A stretch of DNA of 64,000 nt from Microbacterium hatanonis (GTDB taxonomy: Bacteria > Actinomycetota > Actinomycetes > Actinomycetales > Microbacteriaceae), in assembly GCF_008017415.1 (NCBI RefSeq), contig NZ_VRSV01000001.1, positions 806,001 through 870,000 on the forward strand. The letters are read 5' to 3'. Shown here one piece after another: positions 17,318 through 33,558 of the stretch. Under the pieces are notes generated by a model. The model saw only the letters and a list, made by a program, of their open reading frames with translations. It made no database searches and was not told the DNA's origin. The stretch's first letter is position 1. The number at the start of each line of letters is the position of its first letter. The translations under genes and the position numbers were made by a program.

Positions 17318-18561
17318 CCGACACCACCTGGCAGGAAGACGCCGGACGCGACCTCGTGCGGAGCTTCGGCGACCGCATGGCGTTGTTCGTGCGCGGCGAA
17401 GGCTCCCACCTCTTCGACGACGCGGGGCGTCGTTACCTCGACTTCCTCGCCGGTATCGCCGTCGATTCGCTCGGGCACGCGCACCCGGTGTTCGTCGACG
17501 CGGTCTCGCGGCAGGCGGCGACCCTCGCGCACGTCTCGAACTACTTCGCCACCCCGCCTCAGCTCGCGCTCGCCGCTCGGCTGAAGCGTCTCGCCGGCAC
17601 GGGACCGGAGGGCCGGGTCTACTTCGGCAACTCCGGGGCCGAGGCCAACGAAGCGGCCTTCAAACTGGCGCGCCTGCACGGCGGCTCGGCCAGGCCCCGC
17701 ATCCTGACGCTCAAGGGCGGCTTCCACGGACGCACCATGGGAACCCTCGCGCTCACCGGCAAGCCGGCGCTCCAGGCGGACTTCCTCCCGATGACCCCCG
17801 GCGTCGAGCACATCGATGCGACGATCGAGGCGCTCGAGGCGGCGCTCGACGACCGCGTCGCCGCCGTGCTCGTCGAGCCGATCCAGGGCGAGGCCGGCGT
17901 CGTCGAGCTGCCCGAGGGCTACCTGACCGCCGCTCGGCGGTTGACCGAAGCATCCGGATCACTCCTCATCATCGACGAGATCCAGACCGGTGCCGGGCGC
18001 ACGGGGGAGTGGTTCGCCTTCCAGCGCGCCGGTATCGTGCCCGATGCGATCACGCTCGCCAAGGGCATGGGCGGCGGGTTCCCGATCGGCGCCCTCGTCA
18101 CCTTCGGCCACGCGAGCGACCTGTTCTTCCCCGGGACCCACGGTTCCACCTTCGGCGGCAACGCTCTGGCGACGGCCGTCGCCGGCGCTGTGCTCGACGA
18201 GATCGAGCGTGCGGACCTCGTGCAGAACGCCGCCGCACGCGGAGAGCAGCTCCGCGCGGGGATCACCGGCCTCGGTTCGCCGCTCGTCGGCGGCATCCGC
18301 GGCGCCGGACTGCTCCTCGGCGTCGCGCTGACCCATCCCGTGGCCAAGGCCGTCGTCGCCGCAGCCCAGGAGCACGGGCTCATCGTCAACGCGGCGAACG
18401 ACGACACGATCCGCCTCGCCCCGCCGCTCACGATCGGCGATGCCGAGGTAAACGAGTTCCTCGCCCTCTTCGACGCGTCGCTCGCGACCGTGCGCGATGC
18501 CCTGATCCTCGACGAGACGCCCGACGCTACACCCGACACACCTGCGGAGGTACCCGCGTGA
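17314..18561 (+). CDS. argD: Acetylornithine aminotransferase
   Basis: 415 residues, class III PLP-dependent aminotransferase. It converts N-acetylglutamate semialdehyde to N-acetylornithine using glutamate. Marks are [50 protein letters not shown] (PLP-interacting Asp) and [13 protein letters not shown] with the Schiff-base lysine. A short low-complexity tail ([15 protein letters not shown]) is extra to the fold. It overlaps argB and argF by 4 nt each. Confidence 0.95.
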   Translation: MTDTTWQEDAGRDLVRSFGDRMALFVRGEGSHLFDDAGRRYLDFLAGIAVDSLGHAHPVFVDAVSRQAATLAHVSNYFATPPQLALAARLKRLAGTGPEGRVYFGNSGAEANEAAFKLARLHGGSARPRILTLKGGFHGRTMGTLALTGKPALQADFLPMTPGVEHIDATIEALEAALDDRVAAVLVEPIQGEAGVVELPEGYLTAARRLTEASGSLLIIDEIQTGAGRTGEWFAFQRAGIVPDAITLAKGMGGGFPIGALVTFGHASDLFFPGTHGSTFGGNALATAVAGAVLDEIERADLVQNAAARGEQLRAGITGLGSPLVGGIRGAGLLLGVALTHPVAKAVVAAAQEHGLIVNAANDDTIRLAPPLTIGDAEVNEFLALFDASLATVRDALILDETPDATPDTPAEVPA

Positions 18562-19477
18562 CCCGCCATCTGCTGCGCGATGACGACCTGACCCCGGCCG
18601 AGCAGGCCGAGATCCTCGACCTCGCGATCGAGCTCAAGCGCGACCGCTGGGCGCAGAAGCCCCTCGCCGGGCCCCAGACGGTCGCGGTGATCTTCGACAA
18701 GTCATCCACCCGCACGCGGGTCTCGTTCGCGGTGGGCATCGCCGATCTCGGCGGCTCGCCGCTGATCATCTCCACCGCGAACAGCCAGCTCGGCGGCAAG
18801 GAGACCCCGTCCGACACGGCCCGCGTGCTCGAGCGGCAGGTGGCCGCGATCGTGTGGCGCACCTACGCGCAGTCGGGGCTCGAGGAGATGGCGCGGGGCA
18901 CGCGGGTGCCGGTGGTCAACGCCCTCAGCGACGACTTCCACCCGTGCCAGCTGCTCGCCGATCTGCTCACGATCCGCGAGCACAAGGGCGAGCTCGCCGG
19001 GCTCACGCTGTCGTTCTTCGGCGACGGGCGCAGCAACATGGCGCACTCGTACCTGCTGGCCGGGGTCACCGCCGGCATGCACGTGCGGGTCGCCTCCCCC
19101 GCGGAGTACGCGCCGCGAGCCGATGTCGTCTCCGACGCACAGGCGATCGCCGCCCGCACGGGCGGTTCGGTCGTGCTCGAGGCAGACCCGGTGCGCGCGG
19201 CCGAAGGGGCCGACGTCGTCGTCACCGACACGTGGGTGTCGATGGGCAAAGAGGAGGAGAAGCAGGCACGCCTGCGCGACCTCGGCGCCTACAAGGTCAC
19301 GCGCGAGCTCATGGCGCTCGCCGACCCGGGCGCGATCTTCATCCACTGCCTCCCCGCCGACCGCGGGTACGAGGTCGAGGCCGAGGTCATCGACGGACCG
19401 CAGAGCGTGGTCTGGGACGAGGCCGAGAACCGTCTGCACGCGCAGAAGGCCCTCCTGGTGTGGCTGCTGCGACAGGA

Positions 19478-19481
<4 letters not shown>
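18558..19481 (+). CDS. argF: Ornithine carbamoyltransferase
   Basis: 307 residues. It joins carbamoyl phosphate and ornithine to give citrulline. The carbamoyl-phosphate motif STRTR (in FDKSSTRTRVSF), HPCQ (in DDFHPCQLLADLLTI) and the ornithine-site motif HCLPADR are all present. The GTG at 18558 overlaps the argD stop. In most actinobacteria argR and argG follow argF, but here a membrane protein gene starts inside the argF stop codon and neither argR nor argG is found. Confidence 0.96.
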
Positions 19482-22028
<2,547 letters not shown>

Positions 22029-22054
22029 CGTCGGGCGGGCGTCGCCCCGCTTGA

Positions 22055-22060
22055 TACGCT
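22055..22060 (+). promoter_or_regulatory. -10 box (leaderless) of tyrS
   Basis: TACGCT is followed by 7 nt and then GTG at 22068. There is no Shine-Dalgarno and no T-box-like leader in the 39-nt gap after argH. Confidence 0.4.
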
Positions 22061-22067
22061 CGACGTC

Positions 22068-23360
22068 GTGTCTGACGCCGCCGAACCGATGATCGATCCC
22101 ACCTTCGAGAACGTCTGGGACGAGATCGTCTGGCGAGGACTCGTGCACGTCTCGACCGACGAGTCGGCACTGCGCGAAGCGCTCTCGGGACCGCCGATCG
22201 TCTTCTACTGCGGATTCGACCCGACGGCTCCGAGCCTGCACCTCGGGCACCTCGTGCAGCTGCTCACCATGCGGCGTCTGCAGCTGGCCGGGCACCGTCC
22301 GCTCGGACTCGTCGGCGGTTCGACCGGGCTGATCGGCGATCCGCGACCCACCGCCGAGCGCACCCTCAACTCCCGCGAGACCGTCGCCGAGTGGGTGCAG
22401 CGCCTCCGCGAGCAGGTCGAGCGCTACTTGAGCTTCGACGGCGACAACGCCGCGCGCATGGTCAACAACCTCGACTGGACCGCTCCGCTCAGCGCGATCG
22501 ACTTCCTCCGTGAGATCGGCAAGCACTACCGCGTCGGCACGATGCTGAAGAAGGACGCCGTCAGCGCGCGTCTCAACTCCGAGGCCGGGATCAGCTACAC
22601 CGAGTTCAGCTACCAGATCCTGCAGGGGCTCGACTTCCTCGAGCTGTACCGCCAGTACGGCTGCGTGCTGCAGACCGGCGGCAGCGACCAGTGGGGCAAC
22701 CTCACCAGCGGCACCGACCTGATCCACCGCGTGGAGGGCACCTCGGTGCACGCGATCGGAACGCCGCTGATCACGAACTCCGACGGTACGAAGTTCGGCA
22801 AGAGCGAGGGCAACGCGATCTGGATCGACGCCGAGCTCACCAGCCCGTACGCGTTCTACCAGTTCTGGCTCAACACCGACGACGCCGATGTCGTCGAGCG
22901 CCTGAAGGTGTTCACGTTCCTGACCCGCGCCGAGATCGAGGAGTACGGGCGACTGGTCGAGGCCGAGCCCTTCCGCCGTGCGGCGCAGAAGCGCCTGGCC
23001 GCCGAGGTGTCGACCCTCGTGCACGGCGAGGATGCGACGGCGGCCGTGATCGCCGCATCCGACGCCCTCTTCGGTCAGGGCGACCTGTCGGGACTCGACG
23101 CGCGGACGCTGCGCGAAGCTCTCGACGAGCTGCCGCACGCGGAGGTCGCGGCGGGGACGACGGTGGTGCAGGCGCTGGTCGACACCGGGCTCGTCTCGAG
23201 CCTGGGCGAAGCGCGTCGCGCGATCGCCCAGGGCGGCGTCTCCCTCGACGGCGAACGGATCGAGGCCGACGATGCGGTGGTGACCGGGAGCCTGCCCGGG
23301 GGAGTGTCGGTGCTCCGGCGCGGCAAGAAGACTCTCGCCGGCGTCTTCGTCGCGGGCTGA
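22068..23360 (+). CDS. tyrS: Tyrosyl-tRNA synthetase
   Basis: 430 residues, class I synthetase (TyrRS type 1). The HIGH-like motif HLGH is at 58-61, the KMSKS-like motif KFGKS at 242-246, and the tyrosine pocket reads YTEFSYQILQGLDFLELY. The last ~65 residues (TVVQALVDTGLVSSLGEARRAIAQGGVSLDGERI) form an S4 RNA-binding domain. It charges tRNA-Tyr. tyrS is followed 12 nt later by a DUF4184 gene that probably shares its transcript. Confidence 0.96.
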   Translation: MSDAAEPMIDPTFENVWDEIVWRGLVHVSTDESALREALSGPPIVFYCGFDPTAPSLHLGHLVQLLTMRRLQLAGHRPLGLVGGSTGLIGDPRPTAERTLNSRETVAEWVQRLREQVERYLSFDGDNAARMVNNLDWTAPLSAIDFLREIGKHYRVGTMLKKDAVSARLNSEAGISYTEFSYQILQGLDFLELYRQYGCVLQTGGSDQWGNLTSGTDLIHRVEGTSVHAIGTPLITNSDGTKFGKSEGNAIWIDAELTSPYAFYQFWLNTDDADVVERLKVFTFLTRAEIEEYGRLVEAEPFRRAAQKRLAAEVSTLVHGEDATAAVIAASDALFGQGDLSGLDARTLREALDELPHAEVAAGTTVVQALVDTGLVSSLGEARRAIAQGGVSLDGERIEADDAVVTGSLPGGVSVLRRGKKTLAGVFVAG

Positions 23361-23372
23361 GCCGGGCGGATC

Positions 23373-24191
23373 GTGCCGTTCACCCCGAGCCATGCCGTGG
23401 TGGCTCTGCCATTCGTGCGCACCCCGCTGATCCCCGCTGCCATAGCGGTCGGTGCCATGACGCCCGATCTTCCGCTGTTCATCCGCACCGGACTCCCGCT
23501 CTACGGCATCACGCACAGTGCATGGGCCCTTCCGGCGACGGTCGCCGTCGCGCTCGTCCTGCTCCTGGTGTGGCGATGCGTGCTGCGTCCGGCGGCGGGG
23601 GAGCTCTCGCCGCGGTGGATCGCAGCACGGCTGCCGGATGACTGGTCGACCGTTCCGCGGGGCTCCCTGCGCGCGACGTTCGCCGACCACCGCGGTCGCA
23701 TCACGGGGTCGTCGTGGGCGATCCTCCTGGTGTCGCTGCTCATCGGAGTGGTCAGCCACATCGTGTGGGATCTCTTCACGCACGAGGGGCGGTGGGGCGT
23801 CGCGCTCTTCCCGGCACTCGCCGACGCGTGGGGTCCGATGCTCGGCTACAAGTGGCTCCAGCACGGATCGTCGGTCGTGGGCCTTCTGATCCTCGGTGTC
23901 TGGGCGACGGTGTGGCTCGGCCGCCGGCCCGCGCGCCCGGTCGGGCGGATGCTGCCGTCCGCCGTCCGCAGGGTGTGGTGGCTGTCGCTGCCGGTCGTCC
24001 TCGTCGCGGCGTGGGCGGTCGGCCTCGCGACGTACGGGCCCCTCACGCCGGAGTGGACGATCCAGCACCTCGCCTATCGCGTGCTCCCGGTGGCGGTCGG
24101 AGGGTGGGGAGCGGCGACGCTCGTGCTCGCCGCGGTCGTGACCCTGATGAGCTCCAGACCCGCGGGATCACGCGGATCCACTACCGGATGA
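23373..24191 (+). CDS. DUF4184 family membrane protein
   Basis: A 272-residue integral membrane protein with about five to six hydrophobic segments. The N-terminus MPFTPSHAVVALPFVRTPLIPAAIAVGAMTPDLPLFI, with its PSH and TPD motifs, and the later SHIVWDLFTHEGRWG are characteristic of DUF4184 (PF13803). The conserved His/Asp residues suggest a metal-dependent hydrolase-like membrane fold, but no activity is known. The GTG start lies 12 nt after tyrS with a weak ribosome site, so coupling to tyrS is likely. Confidence 0.82.
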   Translation: MPFTPSHAVVALPFVRTPLIPAAIAVGAMTPDLPLFIRTGLPLYGITHSAWALPATVAVALVLLLVWRCVLRPAAGELSPRWIAARLPDDWSTVPRGSLRATFADHRGRITGSSWAILLVSLLIGVVSHIVWDLFTHEGRWGVALFPALADAWGPMLGYKWLQHGSSVVGLLILGVWATVWLGRRPARPVGRMLPSAVRRVWWLSLPVVLVAAWAVGLATYGPLTPEWTIQHLAYRVLPVAVGGWGAATLVLAAVVTLMSSRPAGSRGSTTG

Positions 24192-24450
24192 GGGGCGATC
24201 CGATGCTGCGACACGCCCGGGATGCAGCACGATTCGCCGAGACGTCGCATCCCGCGTAAGTTTCTATCTGTTCGCCCCACAGGGAAGAGCGGAAAGTCCG
24301 AAGGACTGGCCCCACCCTCAAGCGGAGAACACCTCCCGAATCCTTCGTACCTCGAGTGCGACTGGCCGCCAGGTCAGGGAGTCGGGTTGCCCACCACATG
24401 GGCGTCGGTTCGGCGCGCTCTCGGTTCCTCACGGAGTCGAAAACGTCGAT

Positions 24451-24478
24451 TTGACAGTCGGTGTGGGTGGGATAAGGT
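24451..24478 (+). promoter_or_regulatory. Strong promoter of the rRNA operon
   Basis: A perfect -35 TTGACA (24451-24456), a 16-nt spacer and a -10 TAAGGT (24473-24478). This is the best sigma-70-type match in the window and points at the 16S gene about 225 nt downstream. Confidence 0.8.
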
Positions 24479-24534
24479 AGTGAAGTTGCCCTGCGGGCGA
24501 GGCTGATGAGGCTGAGTTGCAGGTGCGTCCGATC

Positions 24535-24557
24535 CTTGAGAACTCAACAGCGTGCAC
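24535..24557 (+). promoter_or_regulatory. boxA-like rRNA antitermination and processing signal
   Basis: The segment CTTGAGAACTCAACAGCGTG (24535-24554) matches the TTTGAGAACTCAATAGTGTG leader element known from mycobacterial and other actinobacterial rRNA operons, where Nus factors bind. A second copy (TTTGAGAACT, 26512-26521) lies before 23S. Confidence 0.7.
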
Positions 24558-24704
24558 TTGTCATAATGCCAAAAAACCTCGCAACCAGTTTCGGCTGGTT
24601 GGTGAGATTTCTTTGAGATTAAACGGATTTGTCAGTAATGACATCCGATCGTCAGATCAAGCTCGTTGGGCTCGACCTATTCCGGTCTTGTTCAGCAAAA
24701 TTCT

Positions 24705-29750
<5,046 letters not shown>

Positions 29751-29852
29751 ACACCGTTTTTGGTGCTTGCGTCCACTGAGTGGTTCCCGATGTACGGTCG
29801 GGAACATAACACAACAATGATTTGCGTTCGTGTTGACTGAAACATCGATAGT

Positions 29853-29971
29853 GTTTCGGCGGCCATAGCGTGAGGGAAACGCCCGGTTACATTCCGAACC
29901 CGGAAGCTAAGCCTCACAGCGCCGATGGTACTGCAGGGGGGACCCTGTGGGAGAGTAGGACACCGCCGGAC
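29853..29971 (+). rRNA. rrf: 5S ribosomal RNA
   Basis: 119 nt from GTTTCGGCGGCC to CACCGCCGGAC, whose ends pair (helix I). The internal CCGAACCCGGAAGCTAAGCC and the loop E region GGGAGAGTAGGACACCGCC are conserved. It lies 102 nt after 23S. Confidence 0.95.
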
Positions 29972-29983
29972 TTCTTTTCAGTG

Positions 29984-30014
29984 AAATGGCCACCCAAAGC
30001 TGGGTGGCCATTTT
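29984..30014 (+). terminator. Intrinsic terminator of the rRNA operon
   Basis: A perfect 13-bp stem (AAATGGCCACCCA, 29984-29996, with TGGGTGGCCATTT, 30001-30013), an AAGC loop and an adjoining TTTT. This is the clearest intrinsic terminator in the window. Confidence 0.92.
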
Positions 30015-30016
30015 GC

Positions 30017-30034
30017 GTTTACGGGCCCGTAAAC
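30017..30034. promoter_or_regulatory. Perfect 18-bp palindrome between the rRNA terminator and the TPR gene
   Basis: GTTTACGGGCCCGTAAAC is fully self-complementary. It starts 3 nt after the terminator T-tract and ends 22 nt before the ATG at 30057. It could be a protein operator or a second hairpin (7-bp stem, GGCC loop). A weak -10 (TAAACT) overlaps its right end. Confidence 0.45.
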
Positions 30035-30056
30035 TGGCCCACCAGGAGGACCCGCC

Positions 30057-31532
30057 ATGGCAACTGAAGACGCCGACGCCCCCCGCGGCGACGACCGGCC
30101 CGCTCGGAGCGGGGGCGCCCGCCGCGATGCGGATCGAGGCCCGCGTTCGGATAAACCGCGGTTCGAGGGACGCCCGTCACGGGGCGGTGCTCCTCGATCG
30201 GACAATCGTGCGGGGCGTGACGATCGTCCGGCGCGCACGGATCGTCCGCAGCGTGACGGCGCTCGTCCTCCCTACGGCGATCGACCGCGTCGCGACTCGC
30301 CACGCTCCGATTCCGGCGGGCGTCCTCCCGCCGGCCGATCGTATGGGTCCTCCGACAGGCCCAACCGTGACGCGCGCCCCTCGTCGGCGGGGCGTCCCGC
30401 TCGGGAAGGCTCGTACTCTCGTGACGGTCGTCCGCCGCGCAGCGATGACCGGACCGGTCGTCCGCCGCGAGGCGACGATCGTGGCGGCCGCCCGCCGCGC
30501 AGCGACGATCGCGGCGGGCGTCCCCCGCGCACCGACGACCGTGGTGGCCGTCCGACCGGAGGGTCGGGATACCGCGGAGCGGCCGGGGGAGGCCGGCCTT
30601 CGTCGTCCGATCGCGCGTCGCGACCCCCGGAGCGGTTCCGTGAGAGCGGACCCGAGCTCCCCGAAGACATCACCGCGAAGGATCTGCCCGCCCAGGCGCG
30701 CAACGAGCTGAAGACCCTCAGCAAGGAGAACGCCGAAGAGGTCGCTCGTCACCTCGCCATGGCCGCTCGTCTGATCGAAGACGATCCTGCCCTGGCGCAC
30801 GAGCATGCCCTCGCCGCTACCCGCCGGGCCGGCCGCATCGCGGTCGTCCGTGAGACGGCGGCGATCACCGCGTACGGCATCGGCGACTTCGCGCTCGCGC
30901 TGCGCGAACTGCGCACCTATCGCCGTATCTCCGGTCGCGACGACCAGATCGCGCTCCTCGTCGACAGCGAGCGCGGGGTGGGTCGTCCCGACCGCGGTCT
31001 CGAGGAGGGGCGTGGCGTGGATCGCACGAAGCTCCCCACCGAGGTGCGCGTCGAGCTCGCGATCGCCATGTCGGGTGCGCGGCTCGACCTCGGCGAGACC
31101 GACCGTGCTCTGCAGGAGCTCGACATCCCCGAACTCGACCCCGACCGCGCGTTCGAGTGGAGCCCCGCGCTCTTCGCCGCGCGCGCAGCGGTGCTCGAGG
31201 AGCTCGGCCGCGACGACGAGGCGCAGCTCTGGCGTCGACGTGCCGACGTGGCCGCCGACGCCCTCGACGATGCGTCCGGTGTCGCCGACCACGAGGTGCT
31301 GATCGTCGACGAGACCGAGGACCCCGATGCCGTCATCCCGGCGGATCCCGACGACGACATCGCCGACGACACGGCGTCGGACGATGACTCCGGCGACGAC
31401 ACTCACGACGAATCCGACGACGTGGCGCCGGAGGGGGAGACCGAGGCAGCGGTCGCCGGCGGAGCCGTCACGGAACCCCCCGCCGATGAGCGCGCCATCG
31501 CGGCCGACGAGACGGTCGGCGAGGACCGCTGA
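30057..31532 (+). CDS. TPR-type protein with Arg/Asp/Gly/Pro-rich disordered N-terminus and acidic tail
   Basis: 491 residues in three parts. Residues 1-195 are low-complexity (R, D, G, P, S) and include 4.5 copies of GRPPRxDDRG at 124-168. Residues 196-400 are helical, with TPR-like pairs (NAEEVARHLAMAARLIEDDPALAHEHALAATRRAGRIAVVRE, LALRELRTYRRISG, RALQELDIPEL). Residues 405-491 are strongly acidic. A good AGGAGG site precedes the ATG. It corresponds in position to Rv1691 (a TPR protein between tyrS and the HAD phosphatase) in M. tuberculosis. The basic disordered part so close to an rRNA operon invites an RNA-binding role, but that is speculation. It overlaps the next gene by one base. Confidence 0.8.
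   Translation: MATEDADAPRGDDRPARSGGARRDADRGPRSDKPRFEGRPSRGGAPRSDNRAGRDDRPARTDRPQRDGARPPYGDRPRRDSPRSDSGGRPPAGRSYGSSDRPNRDARPSSAGRPAREGSYSRDGRPPRSDDRTGRPPRGDDRGGRPPRSDDRGGRPPRTDDRGGRPTGGSGYRGAAGGGRPSSSDRASRPPERFRESGPELPEDITAKDLPAQARNELKTLSKENAEEVARHLAMAARLIEDDPALAHEHALAATRRAGRIAVVRETAAITAYGIGDFALALRELRTYRRISGRDDQIALLVDSERGVGRPDRGLEEGRGVDRTKLPTEVRVELAIAMSGARLDLGETDRALQELDIPELDPDRAFEWSPALFAARAAVLEELGRDDEAQLWRRRADVAADALDDASGVADHEVLIVDETEDPDAVIPADPDDDIADDTASDDDSGDDTHDESDDVAPEGETEAAVAGGAVTEPPADERAIAADETVGEDR
30426..30560 (+). repeat. 30-nt in-frame tandem repeat (4.5 copies)
   Basis: Each unit encodes GRPPR(S/G/T)DDRG, beginning at residue 124 of the TPR-type protein. Copies differ at a few third positions. 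The repeat is coding, not CRISPR, because there are no unique spacers. Confidence 0.8.
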
Positions 31533-32566
31533 TGTGGGGGCGCTCGTCGTCCACACCGACCCCGCTGGACGGCGTCGATGTGCTGCTGGCCGACCTCGAC
31601 GGTGTGGTGTACGCCGGCCCTGGCCCGATTCCGCACGCTGTGGAGAGCCTCAACCGCGCAGCATCCGACCGTCGTGTCGGGTACATCACGAACAACGCGT
31701 CGCGAACGGATGCGTCGGTCGCCGCGCACCTCGTCGAGCTGGGGCTCGCCGCGACCCGCGCGGGTGACATCGTCACGAGCCCGCAGGCGGCGATGACGTT
31801 GCTCGCCGATCTCGTCGCGCCCGGCTCGACCGTGCTCGTCGTGGGCGGCGAGGGGCTGGTCGTCGAGGTCGAGAAGGCGGGCTTCGTCGTCACGCGCTCC
31901 GCAGAAGACGCGCCGGCCGCCGTGGTGCAGGGGTTCGCGCCCGATGTCGCGTGGGTGCACCTCGCCGAGGCGGCGTTCGCACTGAAGACGCCCGTCGAAG
32001 ACGGCGGCATCCCCTGGGTCGCGACCAATACCGACTGGACGATCCCGCAGGCGCGCGGTATCGCTCCGGGCAACGGCACGCTGGTGTCGGCCGTGCACAC
32101 CGCGGTCGGGCGTCTGGCGACGGTGGCAGGCAAGCCCGAGGTGCCGATCTTCCGGGAGGCGGAGAAGCGCTTCGACGCGTCGAGCCCTCTCTTCATCGGC
32201 GACCGCCTCGACACCGACATCAAGGGCGCCGTCGCCGCGGGAATGCGGTCGGTGCACGTCCTCACCGGCATCGATCGCCCGAAGCACCTGCTCGCGGCGC
32301 CGCCCGACTCGCGCCCCGACTTCATCGTGAGCGATCTGCGCGAGCTGTTCGAGCCGTACCCGTCGACCATCGTCAAAGGCACCCGGACCACCGTGGGCTC
32401 GGCGACCGTCGAGATCGACGGCGCGGATCTCCGGATCGTCTCGGAGGGCGACCGTCCGGTCGACCTCGTCCGTGCCGGGGCCGCGGCTGTGTGGAATTCG
32501 GGGCGGGCGATCTTCGGGTTCCGCGTGCCGGAGCGTCTGTACGCCGACCCGTTCTGGCGACCCTGA
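31532..32566 (+). CDS. HAD-IIA family phosphatase
   Basis: 344 residues. The catalytic motif I is LLADLDGVVYAG (nucleophile Asp and acid/base Asp). Motif II lies around YITNNASRTDASV, and motif III/IV is GDRLDTDIKGAVAAGM. The HAD-IIA cap sits between motifs II and III. The last ~70 residues form an extra domain. The position matches Rv1692, a glycerol-3-phosphate phosphatase of M. tuberculosis, so a role in lipid polar-head or glycerol-phosphate recycling is plausible, though a different phosphate ester cannot be excluded. It overlaps the TPR gene by one base and is followed by a 58-residue ORF. Confidence 0.88.
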   Translation: MWGRSSSTPTPLDGVDVLLADLDGVVYAGPGPIPHAVESLNRAASDRRVGYITNNASRTDASVAAHLVELGLAATRAGDIVTSPQAAMTLLADLVAPGSTVLVVGGEGLVVEVEKAGFVVTRSAEDAPAAVVQGFAPDVAWVHLAEAAFALKTPVEDGGIPWVATNTDWTIPQARGIAPGNGTLVSAVHTAVGRLATVAGKPEVPIFREAEKRFDASSPLFIGDRLDTDIKGAVAAGMRSVHVLTGIDRPKHLLAAPPDSRPDFIVSDLRELFEPYPSTIVKGTRTTVGSATVEIDGADLRIVSEGDRPVDLVRAGAAAVWNSGRAIFGFRVPERLYADPFWRP

Positions 32567-32572
32567 GGTCGT

Positions 32573-32578
32573 TACGAT
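32573..32578 (+). promoter_or_regulatory. -10 box (leaderless) of the small ORF before tlyA
   Basis: TACGAT is followed by AGCTGG and then ATG at 32585, the usual leaderless spacing. Confidence 0.4.
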
Positions 32579-32584
32579 AGCTGG

Positions 32585-32761
32585 ATGACCGACGCCAACC
32601 GCACGGAGGACGCCGGGCCCGAGGGTTCGGAGCTGATCAGTCGGCTGCGCATCATCGAGGGGCAACCGCTGGCAGACCGCGCCGCGGCCTACGCGTCGCT
32701 GCACGACGAGCTGGCCCGTCGCCTCGAGTCCGGACCCACCGATCATCACGTGAGCGGATGA
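32585..32761 (+). CDS. Small conserved-position protein before tlyA (Rv1693-like)
   Basis: A 58-residue ORF beginning MTDANRTEDAGPEGSELISRL and ending with the LHDELARRLESG segment and VSG. An acidic start is followed by one amphipathic helix (ELISRLRIIEGQPLADRAAAYASLHDEL). It is co-directional, lies 18 nt after the HAD gene, and its stop overlaps the tlyA ATG (ATGA), which favours a real translated gene. M. tuberculosis has a similarly sized ORF, Rv1693, in the same slot between Rv1692 and tlyA. Function unknown. The helix could bind a partner protein. Confidence 0.72.
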   Translation: MTDANRTEDAGPEGSELISRLRIIEGQPLADRAAAYASLHDELARRLESGPTDHHVSG

Positions 32762-33558
32762 CTGCTCGCCTCGACGCGGAGCTCGCCCGCCGCGGCCTGG
32801 CGCGTTCGCGTACTCAGGCCGCGCAGCTGATCGCCGACGGGCGGGTGACCGTCGGCGGCGACGTCGTGGTGAAGCCGTCGGCGCGCATCGACGATGACGC
32901 GCAGCTCGCGGTCGCCGCATCCGATCACTACGTCAGTCGCGCCGCGCACAAACTGATCGCCGGTCTCGACGCCTTCGACATCGCCGTGGAAGACCGTGTG
33001 GCGCTCGACATGGGCGCATCGACCGGCGGATTCACCCAGGTGCTGCGCGAACGCGGTGCCCGACCGGTGCTGGCCGTCGATGTCGGTCACGGGCAGCTCG
33101 ACCCCCTTCTCGCGCTCGACCCCGACGTGGTGTCGGTCGAGGGGTTCAACGTCAGGTACATGGATGCGGCGACGCTCGCATCCGCGACGGGGGTCGCCCA
33201 GCGCCCCTCCGTCGTCACCGGTGATCTCTCCTTCATCTCGCTCACGCACGTCCTTCCCGCGGTGGTCGCGACAGCGGCCGAGAACGCCGACATCGTGCTG
33301 CTGATCAAGCCGCAGTTCGAGGTCGGACGCACCGCGGTCAAGGGCGGGCTGGTGACCGACCCCGACCTCCGCGCGGACGCCGTGTCGACCGTGCTCTGGT
33401 CGGCATGGGACGCGGGCCTGCGGACGGCGGGGCTCATCGCTTCGCCGATCGCCGGTCTGCACGGCAATCGGGAGTATGTGGTCCACCTCGCGACGTCGTG
33501 GGGGAGCGATCCGTCAGAATGGGGGAGCACCGTGAACGAACTGACCGGAAGCCGATGA
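32758..33558 (+). CDS. tlyA: TlyA-type rRNA 2'-O-methyltransferase / hemolysin A family
   Basis: 266 residues. An S4 RNA-binding domain (about 1-60: RLDAELARRGLARSRTQAAQLIADGRVTVGG) is followed by an FtsJ-like SAM methyltransferase domain with LDMGASTGGFTQVLRERGA and VTGDLSFISLTHVLP. In mycobacteria TlyA methylates 16S C1409 and 23S C1920, which makes ribosomes sensitive to capreomycin. The same role is expected here. It overlaps the small ORF upstream and nadK downstream, both by ATGA. Confidence 0.92.
   Translation: MTARLDAELARRGLARSRTQAAQLIADGRVTVGGDVVVKPSARIDDDAQLAVAASDHYVSRAAHKLIAGLDAFDIAVEDRVALDMGASTGGFTQVLRERGARPVLAVDVGHGQLDPLLALDPDVVSVEGFNVRYMDAATLASATGVAQRPSVVTGDLSFISLTHVLPAVVATAAENADIVLLIKPQFEVGRTAVKGGLVTDPDLRADAVSTVLWSAWDAGLRTAGLIASPIAGLHGNREYVVHLATSWGSDPSEWGSTVNELTGSR

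Larger units (their letters stand above)
24192..24704 (+). other. Non-coding region upstream of the rRNA operon
   Basis: This 513-nt stretch has no supported gene. From 24192 to 24440 I see nothing recognisable. It then holds the main rRNA promoter (24451-24478), a boxA-like antitermination sequence (24535-24557), and a hairpin CAACCAG/CTGGTTG with a TTTCGG loop (24582-24601). The 5' processing-stem sequence of 16S follows. Base composition turns AT-richer after 24540, as usual for rRNA leaders. Confidence 0.75.

Noticed and set aside
22029..22067. A T-box or leader upstream of tyrS
   Set aside because: Only 39 nt separate argH and tyrS, too short for a T-box, and the start fits leaderless expression.
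30426..30560. Regular 30-nt repeats looking like a CRISPR array
   Set aside because: The repeats are contiguous, in frame and code for GRPPRxDDRG. There are no spacers and no cas genes.
30177..31556. A 459-codon minus-strand open frame opposite the TPR-type gene
   Set aside because: It arises from the Arg/Asp/Gly codon repeats. The + frame has a ribosome site, acidic tail and synteny.
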